Positions 1 to 5,618 of a DNA stretch of 6,006 bases are shown here, one piece after another; positions within the stretch are counted from its first letter, which is position 1; each line of letters opens with the position of its first letter. Below the pieces are notes generated by a model. The model saw only the letters and a program-made list of their open reading frames with translations. It searched no databases and had not been told where the DNA came from. Origin of the DNA: Pseudomonadota bacterium (GTDB lineage Bacteria > Pseudomonadota > Alphaproteobacteria > Rhodospirillales > UBA2165); contig JAQCKY010000165.1 of assembly GCA_027592155.1 (NCBI GenBank), positions 1 to 6,006 of the forward strand, read 5' to 3'. Position numbers and translations under genes: made by a program.

Positions 1-1448
1 TGGTAGAAATCGGCAGTCATCCCGTCCGTCGACGTCACCGCGCGCAGACCACAGACGAATTCGTAGGTGCGGTCATCGCCCATCACACCCACGGTGCGCA
101 CCGGCAGGAGGACCGCAAAGGCTTGCCAAATCGCATCGTACAATCCCGCCTTACGAATTTCCTCAAGATGTCGTTCGTCAGCGGCGCGCAAAATATCGGC
201 TTTTTCAGCAGTGACCGCGCCGGGGATGCGAATGGCAAGCCCCGGACCGGGGAATGGATGCCGCCCGACCAGGGTTTCCGGTAACCCGAGTTCCCGGCCG
301 AGATCGCGGACTTCGTCCTTGAACAACTCGCGCAAAGGCTCGACCAGCTGCATATTCATGCGCTCGGGCAGGCCGCCGACATTGTGGTGCGACTTGATGG
401 TGACGCTGGGCCCGCCGTGGAAGGAGACGCTCTCGATCACATCCGGGTAGAGAGTGCCCTGGGCCAAGAAATCCGCGCCGCCGATCTTTTTGGCCTCCGC
501 CTCGAAGACATCGATGAAGGTCGAGCCGATAATTTTACGCTTTTGCTCCGGGTCCGACACGCCGTCGAGCTTGCCCAGGAACAGATCGCCGACATCGTTG
601 TGGATCAGGGGGATGTTGTAGTGATCGCGGAACAGCCCGACGACCTCCTCGGCTTCGCCCATCCGCATCAGGCCGGTATCGACGAAGACGCAGGTGAGCT
701 GGTCGCCGATGGCTTCGTGCAGCAGCACGGCGACAACCGAGGAATCGACGCCGCCCGAAAGCCCGCAGATCACCTTGCCGTCGCCGACTTGTTTTCGGAC
801 CGCATCGATTGCCTGGTCCTTGAACGCTGCCATGGTCCAGTCGCCGCCGCAGCCGGCAACGTTATGGGTGAAGTTTTCCAGCAGCTTCGCGCCGTGGGGC
901 GTGTGCACGACCTCGGGATGAAATTGCACGGCGTAGAATTTGCGCTCGTCATCGGCGATGGCGGCAAAAGGCGCGCCGTCGCTGGTGCCGACAACCCGGA
1001 AGCCGTCGGGCAGGCCGGTCACCCGGTCGCCATGGCTCATCCAAACCTGTTCTTTTGCCCCGAGGGACCAAGCGCCGTCGAACAGCGCGCAATTGTCCGC
1101 GACCTCGACTAACGCGCGGCCGAATTCCCGATGATTGGAGCCCTCAACCGTGCCGCCCAGCTGTTCGACCATAGTCTGCTGGCCATAACAGATGCCCAGC
1201 ACCGGCAGACCCATTTCAAACACTTCTTGAGGCGCGCGCGGCGTGTCGATTTCGGTGACCGAGGACGGCCCGCCCGACAGGATAATCGCCGCCGGATCGA
1301 AGGCCCGGATGGTTTCCGCCGTTACCTTGTTGAAGGGTTGGATCTCGCTATAGACCCCGGATTCCCGCACCCGGCGCGCAATCAGCTGCGTCACCTGAGA
1401 GCCGAAATCGATGATGAGAATTTTGTCGGAAATGCCTGTCGGATTCAT
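1..1448 (-). CDS. guaA: GMP synthase (glutamine-hydrolysing), C-terminus cut by window edge
   Basis: GuaA converts XMP to GMP in the cytoplasm, using ATP and ammonia released from glutamine; it is the last step of de novo guanylate synthesis. Reading starts at the ATG at 1448-1446, and 482 complete codons are visible. The class I glutamine amidotransferase domain fills about residues 8-195: an IIDFGSQ start, an ILSGGPSS segment near 56-63, the GICYGQQ nucleophile loop with Cys87, and His177/Glu179 in FHPE completing the triad. The ATP-pyrophosphatase domain follows, with P-loop SGGVDSS at 231-237 and HPFPGPGLAIR near the dimerisation domain. Family members are about 520 residues, so roughly 40 are missing to the left, ending inside the conserved stretch after RAVTSTDGMTADFY. 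An AGGA Shine-Dalgarno site at 1460-1457 lies 8 bases before the start; an ATG 7 bases further upstream is followed at once by TAG and is excluded. The gene lies 53 bases after a short CXXCH reading frame and has no strong promoter directly ahead. Identity is near certain. Confidence 0.98.
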   Translation of the reverse strand, partial: MNPTGISDKILIIDFGSQVTQLIARRVRESGVYSEIQPFNKVTAETIRAFDPAAIILSGGPSSVTEIDTPRAPQEVFEMGLPVLGICYGQQTMVEQLGGTVEGSNHREFGRALVEVADNCALFDGAWSLGAKEQVWMSHGDRVTGLPDGFRVVGTSDGAPFAAIADDERKFYAVQFHPEVVHTPHGAKLLENFTHNVAGCGGDWTMAAFKDQAIDAVRKQVGDGKVICGLSGGVDSSVVAVLLHEAIGDQLTCVFVDTGLMRMGEAEEVVGLFRDHYNIPLIHNDVGDLFLGKLDGVSDPEQKRKIIGSTFIDVFEAEAKKIGGADFLAQGTLYPDVIESVSFHGGPSVTIKSHHNVGGLPERMNMQLVEPLRELFKDEVRDLGRELGLPETLVGRHPFPGPGLAIRIPGAVTAEKADILRAADERHLEEIRKAGLYDAIWQAFAVLLPVRTVGVMGDDRTYEFVCGLRAVTSTDGMTADFY

Positions 1449-1501
1449 CCTACATTTCCTACGCGAGTCGGGGGCGGATGAAAAGAAAGAAGGGTGCGAT
1501 T

Positions 1502-1672
1502 TTACTCCGCCGCCTGTTCTTTTTTCTCCGGCAGGTCGTAGTTCTTCTTTTTTATCGCTGCCATGTGTTCGTTGAAGTTCATTGGTGGGTATTTGGGCGG
1601 GTTGTCTGGGCTGTGGCAACTCGGGATGCACTCCACCGTCACGTCGGGGCGGGAGCCGATTAAAAATGCCAC
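1502..1672 (-). pseudogene. Unidentified short reading frame with one CXXCH motif, probable C-terminal gene remnant
   Basis: I do not recognise this protein. From a GTG at 1672-1670 the frame gives 56 residues ending in TAA at 1504-1502; the frame is also open further upstream, out of frame with thiC. Visible features are CIPSCH (residues 15-20), which fits a covalent haem c motif, then a proline-rich stretch, two methionines (31 and 37) and a lysine/glutamate-rich tail. From about residue 7 codons end mostly in G or C, as in the neighbouring real genes, which argues for a genuine coding past. There is no signal peptide, which a c-type cytochrome would need, and no Shine-Dalgarno site before the GTG or the internal ATG at residue 31. 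I therefore infer the 3' end of a larger gene whose front has been lost, joined to the thiC fragment upstream. It could instead be a small expressed protein or chance coding-like sequence. Confidence 0.35.
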
Positions 1673-1686
1673 TGATTGCCGGTCGA
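1659..1686 (-). promoter_or_regulatory. Possible weak sigma70-type promoter upstream of guaA
   Basis: On the minus strand TCGACC (1686-1681, 4 of 6 to TTGACA) is separated by 16 bases from TTTAAT (1664-1659, 5 of 6 to TATAAT). A start near 1652 would leave a leader of about 200 bases before guaA. It sits just after the thiC break, so it could be native guaA control or a chance match in a locally AT-rich stretch. No operator or terminator is evident beside it. Confidence 0.2.
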
Positions 1687-1691
1687 GTTGA

Positions 1692-1880
1692 TCACCCGGT
1701 GTAGGGCCCCGAGGTGTCATAGACCACCAATGGCGGCTCCTTGGCCGACGGGTCGAGGTCGATTTCGCGCATTGCAACGCGCAGGTCCTCGTGCCGAGTG
1801 CCATTGCGATAGACTTTGCGGGAACCAGGCAGGGCGCCCGTGGTGACGGAAATATTGCTTGTGTTGGATATGACGTTCAT
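1692..1880 (-). pseudogene. thiC: Truncated phosphomethylpyrimidine synthase ThiC, N-terminal 62 codons only
   Basis: Intact ThiC is a radical-SAM enzyme that rearranges aminoimidazole ribotide into HMP-P, the pyrimidine half of thiamine. This fragment carries the recognisable ThiC N-terminus: TTGALPGSRKVY at residues 13-24, LRVAMREIDL at 33-42 and VYDTSGPYT at 53-61. The next codons read GGG then TGA (1694-1692), where family members continue with Asp-Pro and a 'glxxxR' segment. None of the three downstream frames resumes ThiC, so a single base error does not explain the break. Family proteins are about 600 residues, so some 90% is gone, including the catalytic barrel and the C-terminal CX2CX4C cluster motif. 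The start is supported by GGGAG at 1891-1887, 6 bases before the ATG, and by the TPP riboswitch about 110 bases upstream. The product cannot be functional ThiC. Either this is a deletion remnant, or the contig is joined wrongly here. Confidence 0.88.
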
Positions 1881-1961
1881 GACGATCTCCCATATGCAGG
1901 CGGACCGGTTGGACCGCTATTGGACGACCGAATGATGCCAGTGAGAGAGTGGGGGATTGCC

Positions 1962-1990
1962 TGAGACGCTGAAGTGAGACGCTGAGACGA
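1962..1990. repeat. Short tandem repeat between riboswitch and thiC start
   Basis: On the plus strand TGAGACGCTGA occurs at 1962-1972 and again at 1975-1985, a 13-base period, and a third partial copy, TGAGACGA, starts at 1983. On the transcribed strand this reads as repeated GCGTCTCA. It lies directly 3' of the riboswitch P1 stem, in the presumed expression platform. A protein-binding role is possible, but nothing here shows one; replication slippage is an equally good explanation. Confidence 0.5.
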
Positions 1991-1991
1991 T

Positions 1992-2092
1992 CCGTTCCAT
2001 CCCTACGCCGGTATAATCCGGATCAGGTTCAACGGGTCCCCACCCTTAATCGGTGGAATCTCAGCCCCTCGCGGGACACCCCTTGGAACAGG
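1992..2092 (-). ncRNA. TPP riboswitch (THI element) in thiC leader
   Basis: Read on the minus strand, the THI-box consensus is present in order: GGGGTG at the 5' side, a small TCCC/GGGG helix, CTGAGA (J3/2), ACCC, GAACCTGATC, a CCGG-loop-CCGG P5 hairpin and the closing CGTAGGGA. P1 can form between GTTCC (2089-2085) and GGAAC (1998-1994), extended by GG/CC with a bulge. An extra hairpin, CCACC/GGTGG, lies between CTGAGA and ACCC; it is an insertion common in this class. The family binds thiamine pyrophosphate and lowers expression of thiamine genes; the gene here begins with a ThiC N-terminus, as expected. No stem followed by a U-run lies between the aptamer and the thiC start, so translational control is more likely than termination. 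The P5 loop reads ATTATA where ATAAT-type loops are usual. Confidence 0.95.
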
Positions 2093-2096
2093 GGAG

Positions 2097-2125
2097 AGAG
2101 TGCGGTGGTTCGCGGGCAGGGTCAA
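2097..2125 (-). promoter_or_regulatory. Possible promoter for the riboswitch-thiC transcript
   Basis: TTGACC (2125-2120, 5 of 6 to the -35 consensus) is followed after 17 bases by CACTCT (2102-2097), a poor -10 match. A start near 2090 would place the transcript's 5' end exactly at the riboswitch P1 stem, which favours it. The weak -10 keeps the call tentative. No intrinsic terminator is visible between the preceding acetyltransferase gene and this site, so readthrough is also possible. Confidence 0.3.
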
Positions 2126-2147
2126 GGCGTGTCGAAAAGAATCGGTC

Positions 2148-2714
2148 TTAGTCGTCTCCGCCGACCCAAGCATGTCGGTTTAGGCGGCCATCGGCGATGC
2201 GGGCCCTTTTTAGGTCATCCCAGCCATAGGCGATTTCTTGCAAGGTAACGCCCCAGATTTTTTCGTCGCGGTCGCCGGCGCGGCGGCCACCGACGGTTTC
2301 GTAAAAGAAACGAGCGGGGTTGTCGGAGAGCACCCAGACCATCGCCGAGTCGTGCCCGGCCGCTTGCAAAGCCTCAAACATGCTGGCCAGAAGTCCTTCG
2401 CCGATGCCTTGGTTCTGGTAGTCGCTGGCGACATAGAGCGTGTATATCTCGCCTTTGAAATTTGCTCTGCGGGAGCGATTGACGCCGCAGCTGCCGACCC
2501 CGACGATGCCGGCTTCGCTGTCTTCGGCCACCTGTATGATTTCATCACCCCGCCGAATGGATTTGGCCCAACTGGCCGCCTGACGGCCGATCGACATGGT
2601 AAGCAAAACCTTGTCCGGTAAGGAGCCCGCATAGGTGTTGCGCCAGGTCTCAACATAGACCGAGGCGATTTCGTTGACGTCGGCCTCTCGGGCCGGGCGG
2701 TAAACGATGGTCAT
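2148..2714 (-). CDS. GNAT-family N-acetyltransferase
   Basis: This is a 188-residue protein of the GCN5-related acetyltransferase fold, which transfers acetyl from acetyl-CoA to an amine; the substrate cannot be told from the sequence. It opens with a typical GNAT beta-1 segment (IVYRPAREADVNEIASVYVETW, residues 3-24, quoted here in two parts: IVYRPAREAD and VNEIASVYVETW). The acetyl-CoA binding motif A is at about 92-109, with LYVASDYQNQGIGEGLL containing the Q-x-x-G-x-G signature (100-105). Motif B follows, with a conserved Asn-Pro and FFYETVGG at 132-143. There is no signal peptide or membrane segment, so it should be cytoplasmic. Its ATG overlaps the TGA of the upstream RNA methyltransferase gene (ATGA, 2714-2711), and GGAG at 2723-2720 sits 5 bases before the start, indicating translational coupling. 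Family assignment is firm. A role in modifying a translation component would be speculation from context only. Confidence 0.9.
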   Translation of the reverse strand: MTIVYRPAREADVNEIASVYVETWRNTYAGSLPDKVLLTMSIGRQAASWAKSIRRGDEIIQVAEDSEAGIVGVGSCGVNRSRRANFKGEIYTLYVASDYQNQGIGEGLLASMFEALQAAGHDSAMVWVLSDNPARFFYETVGGRRAGDRDEKIWGVTLQEIAYGWDDLKRARIADGRLNRHAWVGGDD

Positions 2715-4009
2715 GACGGCTCCATCTCGTCGCTCCGCTTTAGAACGGCGGCAAAAAACCCATCGGTTCCGTGCCGCGCCGGTGTCAATTCCAGATAGGG
2801 TCCAACAACCGGGCAGGTGCCGTCAATAGTTTTGGCCCAGATATCGTCTATCGGCAGGACCGAAAACTCTGGGTGAGAGCCGAGAAATCTCTCAATTTGT
2901 CCGGCATTCTCGACCGCTAGGAGAGAACATGTCGCGTAGATCAGGCGTCCACCGGGCCGGACAAGCGGTGCCGCGTTTTCCAAGATTTCGCGCTGTTGGG
3001 CGACGTAACCGGCCAGCGACTCTGCCGTAAGACGCCAGCGTGCGCCGGGCTGACGGCGCCAAACGCCGACCCCGGAGCAGGGTGCGTCTATCAATACCCG
3101 ATCCGCTTTTGCGGTATAAGCGGTGAGGTCGTTTGACTGCTGGATGCTTCGGGCCCCGGCCCGGCGGGTGCGTTTTTCTAGATTAGCCAAGCGCTTGGCA
3201 TCGGCGTCAGCGGCGATCAGGATGCCGTCATCTTGCTGGGTTGCCGCCAGCGCCAGGGTTTTACCACCACCGCCGGCGCAGATATCCAGCACGGTTTGCC
3301 CGGGCCGGGCGTCGCAGAGCAGGGCAATCAGTTGCGAGCCTTCGTCCTGTACCTCGATGAAACCGCCTTGAAAGGCGGTGGTTTTTTCCAAATTCGGGTG
3401 GCCCTGGACCCTGAGTCCGATCGGCGATAGCGGCGTTGCCTCGGCATCGATGTGTTCGTTGGCGAGCAAGATGATGGCGCGGCGGCAGTCGGCTTTCAGG
3501 GTGTTGACCCTCAGGTCGAGTGACGCGGGACGGTTGAGGGCCTCCATCTCGGTATCCAGGTTATCGCCAAACCGCTCAACGAGGTCCGGTTCCAGCCAGG
3601 CGGGAAATTCGTGGATGACCGACGGAGGCATGGTGGAGGCATTGATTGCCTTACCGGTGATTTCAGCCGCGAATGCCTGTTCTGCTTCGGTCAGTGCCGA
3701 AGGGCCATATCCTCCGCCGCTGAACAGTTGTTGGACCCGATCGGCAGCCTCATTTCGGATCAGCAGGTGAGCCGCAATGACCCGTGCGCGCGGACTTGGC
3801 GGCATCGAGAACCGCGTACACCACCAGTCCAATCGGGCCTGGTGGCGCAATATGTCATAGACTTGGTCTCGAATGGCTCTGCGGTCGCCGGAACCGGCAT
3901 AACGACGGCTGCGGAAATAGTCCCGGATTTGGGTATCGACGGGCCGCGACGCGGTGTCGAGCTCACCGAGGATATCAATGCAGGCGGCGGCCCTGGCTGC
4001 AGGGGTCAT
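2711..4009 (-). CDS. RsmB/NOP-family (Sun-like) RNA m5C methyltransferase
   Basis: This 432-residue protein should methylate carbon 5 of a cytosine in RNA using S-adenosylmethionine. Residues 1 to about 125 resemble the NusB-like RNA-binding domain of this family, including RRYAGSGDRRAIRDQVYDILR (split RRYAGSGDRR at 35-44 and AIRDQVYDILR at 45-55). The Rossmann-type catalytic domain has the SAM loop DICAGGGGKT (242-251), DAPCSGVGVWRR (308-319) with the conserved release Cys311, and ATCSL (359-363) with the catalytic Cys361. GFFAAVLKR near the end is the usual terminal strand. The ATG at 4009-4007 has only weak Shine-Dalgarno complementarity but begins the conserved N-terminus. It lies 34 bases after guaB and overlaps the acetyltransferase gene, so the three probably form one operon. 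Many alphaproteobacteria carry a paralogue of this kind next to guaB as well as a separate true RsmB, so 16S C967 specificity is not assured and I withhold the symbol rsmB. Confidence 0.93.
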   Translation of the reverse strand: MTPAARAAACIDILGELDTASRPVDTQIRDYFRSRRYAGSGDRRAIRDQVYDILRHQARLDWWCTRFSMPPSPRARVIAAHLLIRNEAADRVQQLFSGGGYGPSALTEAEQAFAAEITGKAINASTMPPSVIHEFPAWLEPDLVERFGDNLDTEMEALNRPASLDLRVNTLKADCRRAIILLANEHIDAEATPLSPIGLRVQGHPNLEKTTAFQGGFIEVQDEGSQLIALLCDARPGQTVLDICAGGGGKTLALAATQQDDGILIAADADAKRLANLEKRTRRAGARSIQQSNDLTAYTAKADRVLIDAPCSGVGVWRRQPGARWRLTAESLAGYVAQQREILENAAPLVRPGGRLIYATCSLLAVENAGQIERFLGSHPEFSVLPIDDIWAKTIDGTCPVVGPYLELTPARHGTDGFFAAVLKRSDEMEPS

Positions 4010-4043
4010 AACGCGGTCACGCCCCAGTCATCGCGGAAGCGTC

Positions 4044-5519
4044 TTAGCTTTCAATTCGGTAATTGGGCGGCTCGCGGGTCATGGTGACATCGTGGACATG
4101 ACTTTCGCGCAGCCCCGCCGCCGTAACGCGCCGGAAACGGCAGCCGTTCTGCATATCCGCGATGGACTTGTTGCCCGTATAACCCATCGAGGAGCGCAGC
4201 CCGCCGACCAATTGGTGGATGACATTGGCGACGGGTCCCTTATAGGGAACCCGGCCTTCGACACCTTCGGGCACGAATTTCAAGGAATCGGATACTTCTT
4301 CCTGGAAGTAGCGGTCTGCCGAGCCCCGTGCCATGGCGCCGAGGGATCCCATGCCGCGATAGGCTTTGTAAGAACGTCCCTGGAACAGAAATACCTCGCC
4401 GGGGCTTTCCTCGGTACCGGCGAGCAGGGAACCGACCATCGCACAGTCGGCGCCGGCGGCGATCGCCTTAGCGAGATCGCCGGAATATTTAATCCCCCCA
4501 TCGGCAACAACGGGGATGCCGTGTTTTTTGCACACCTCGGCGGCTTCCATGACGGCGGTGAATTGCGGCATGCCAACACCGGCGACCATGCGCGTGGTGC
4601 AAATTGTGCCGGGACCGATCCCGACCTTGACCGAATCCGCGCCGGCGTCGATCAACGCCTTGGCACCTTCGGCTGTGGCAATATTGCCGGCCATCACTTG
4701 AGTATAATTACTCAATTTCTTGATGCTGGTAACGGCTTCGAGAACGCCTCGGCTATGGCCATGGGCGGTGTCGACGACGATAACGTCGACCTCGGAATCG
4801 ACTAACGCTTCCGCACGCTCCCGGCCCGCATCACCCACACCGGTGGCGGCGGCAACCCGCAGGCGGCCTTTTTCGTCCTTACAGGCGTCGGGAAATTTCT
4901 GCGCTTTTTCCATATCCTTGACGGTAATCAGACCGATGCAGCGGAACTGGCCGTCGACGACCACCAATTTTTCGAGCCTGTGCTTGTGGAGGAGAACTTT
5001 CGCCTCTTCGAGATCGACGCCCTCGGTGACGGTCACCAACGGTGCTCCCTCGGTATGTACGGTCATCAGTTCGCTGACCGGCTGCCGTGGATTGGTCGCA
5101 AAGCGCACATCCCGGTTGGTCAAAATGCCGATTAATTTACCGCTGCTTTTTTCGACAACCGGAAATCCGGAAAAATTATGCTGGGCCATTAGCGATTGGG
5201 CGTCGGCCAATGTTGCATCCGGTTCGATCGTCAGCGGATTGACGACCATTCCGGATTCGAATTTTTTAACCCGCCGAACTTCCGCGGCTTGTTCGAGAAC
5301 GGTTAGATTTTTGTGGATGACGCCGATGCCGCCGGCCTGAGCCATGGCGATGGCCAGATTGGCTTCGGTGACCGTATCCATCGCCGCAGAGACCAGGGGA
5401 ATGCCCAAACCTATGGTCGAGGTCAGCCGCGTGCTTGTGTTTGTTTGATTGGGCAGGACATCCGAAGCCGCCGGCTCAAGCAGGATGTCGTCAAAGGTGA
5501 ATCCGTCGAGAATTTCCAT
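4044..5519 (-). CDS. guaB: Inosine-5'-monophosphate dehydrogenase
   Basis: GuaB oxidises IMP to XMP with NAD+, the committed step to guanylate; its product feeds GuaA, encoded at the other end of this window. The 491-residue protein is full length for the family. It begins with FTFDDILLEPA (7-17), followed by PLVSAAMDTVTE (41-52). Two CBS domains interrupt the barrel at about residues 93-205. The active-site loop GIGPGTICTTR (300-310) contains the nucleophile Cys307. VVADGGIKYSGD (337-348), the flap around YRGMGSLGAM (387-396) and RYFQ (403-406), with the Arg that activates water, complete the site. The start at 5519-5517 is preferred over an in-frame GTG at 5555: GGGAG (5529-5525) is 5 bases ahead, family alignment starts here, and the GTG overlaps the likely -10 element. 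TAA lies at 4046-4044, 34 bases before the methyltransferase gene. Identity is near certain. Confidence 0.98.
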   Translation of the reverse strand: MEILDGFTFDDILLEPAASDVLPNQTNTSTRLTSTIGLGIPLVSAAMDTVTEANLAIAMAQAGGIGVIHKNLTVLEQAAEVRRVKKFESGMVVNPLTIEPDATLADAQSLMAQHNFSGFPVVEKSSGKLIGILTNRDVRFATNPRQPVSELMTVHTEGAPLVTVTEGVDLEEAKVLLHKHRLEKLVVVDGQFRCIGLITVKDMEKAQKFPDACKDEKGRLRVAAATGVGDAGRERAEALVDSEVDVIVVDTAHGHSRGVLEAVTSIKKLSNYTQVMAGNIATAEGAKALIDAGADSVKVGIGPGTICTTRMVAGVGMPQFTAVMEAAEVCKKHGIPVVADGGIKYSGDLAKAIAAGADCAMVGSLLAGTEESPGEVFLFQGRSYKAYRGMGSLGAMARGSADRYFQEEVSDSLKFVPEGVEGRVPYKGPVANVIHQLVGGLRSSMGYTGNKSIADMQNGCRFRRVTAAGLRESHVHDVTMTREPPNYRIES

Positions 5520-5524
5520 GCCAG

Positions 5525-5529
5525 CTCCC
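5525..5529 (-). promoter_or_regulatory. guaB ribosome binding site
   Basis: AAGGGAG on the minus strand, with core GGGAG at 5529-5525, lies 5 bases before the ATG at 5519. It decides the guaB start in favour of the 491-residue form over the upstream GTG at 5555, which has no comparable site. Confidence 0.75.
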
Positions 5530-5546
5530 TTACGAGTTGGCGCTGG

Positions 5547-5574
5547 AGAATACACGAGCGTGAGGCATTGCCAA
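5547..5574 (-). promoter_or_regulatory. Probable sigma70-type promoter for guaB
   Basis: TTGGCA (5574-5569, 5 of 6 to TTGACA) and TATTCT (5552-5547, 4 of 6 to TATAAT) are separated by 16 bases. They lie in the gap between the rlmE stop and guaB. Transcription would start near 5540, giving a leader of about 20 bases containing the Shine-Dalgarno site. It would serve guaB, the RNA methyltransferase gene and the acetyltransferase gene as one unit. No clear terminator for rlmE is seen upstream, so readthrough from rlmE may add to expression. I see no convincing purine-repressor-type palindrome here. Confidence 0.5.
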
Positions 5575-5618
5575 GCGGATTGATTCAGTTTTCCGTAAGT
5601 GGCGGTCTCGTTCGCGCT

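Noticed and set aside
384..1112. Long plus-strand open frame (242 codons) opposite guaA
   Set aside because: It is the antisense of highly conserved GuaA sequence, shows no recognisable domain, and is explained by high GC content suppressing stops.
1692..1694. thiC TGA as a selenocysteine codon or a simple one-base frameshift
   Set aside because: ThiC has no Cys/Sec at this position, and none of the three downstream frames continues recognisable ThiC sequence.
1901..1920. GC-rich GGACC repeats before the thiC start as an intrinsic terminator
   Set aside because: The GGACC copies are direct rather than inverted, the possible GCGG/CCGC stem is short, and no U-run follows.
1449..2147. Mobile element causing the thiC break
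   Set aside because: No transposase fragment, inverted terminal repeat or flanking target duplication is visible on either side of the break.
2238..2621. Plus-strand open frame opposite the GNAT gene
   Set aside because: The minus strand here encodes a clear acetyl-CoA binding motif; the opposite frame has no family features.
3954..4805. Long plus-strand open frame (283 codons) opposite guaB and the start of the RNA methyltransferase gene
   Set aside because: It spans the antisense of two real genes and their gap, has no motif or ribosome site, and its composition is that of an antisense shadow.
5520..5555. Upstream GTG start giving a 503-residue GuaB
   Set aside because: The extra 12 residues are not family-like, the GTG overlaps the proposed -10 element, and the ATG at 5519 has a good ribosome site.
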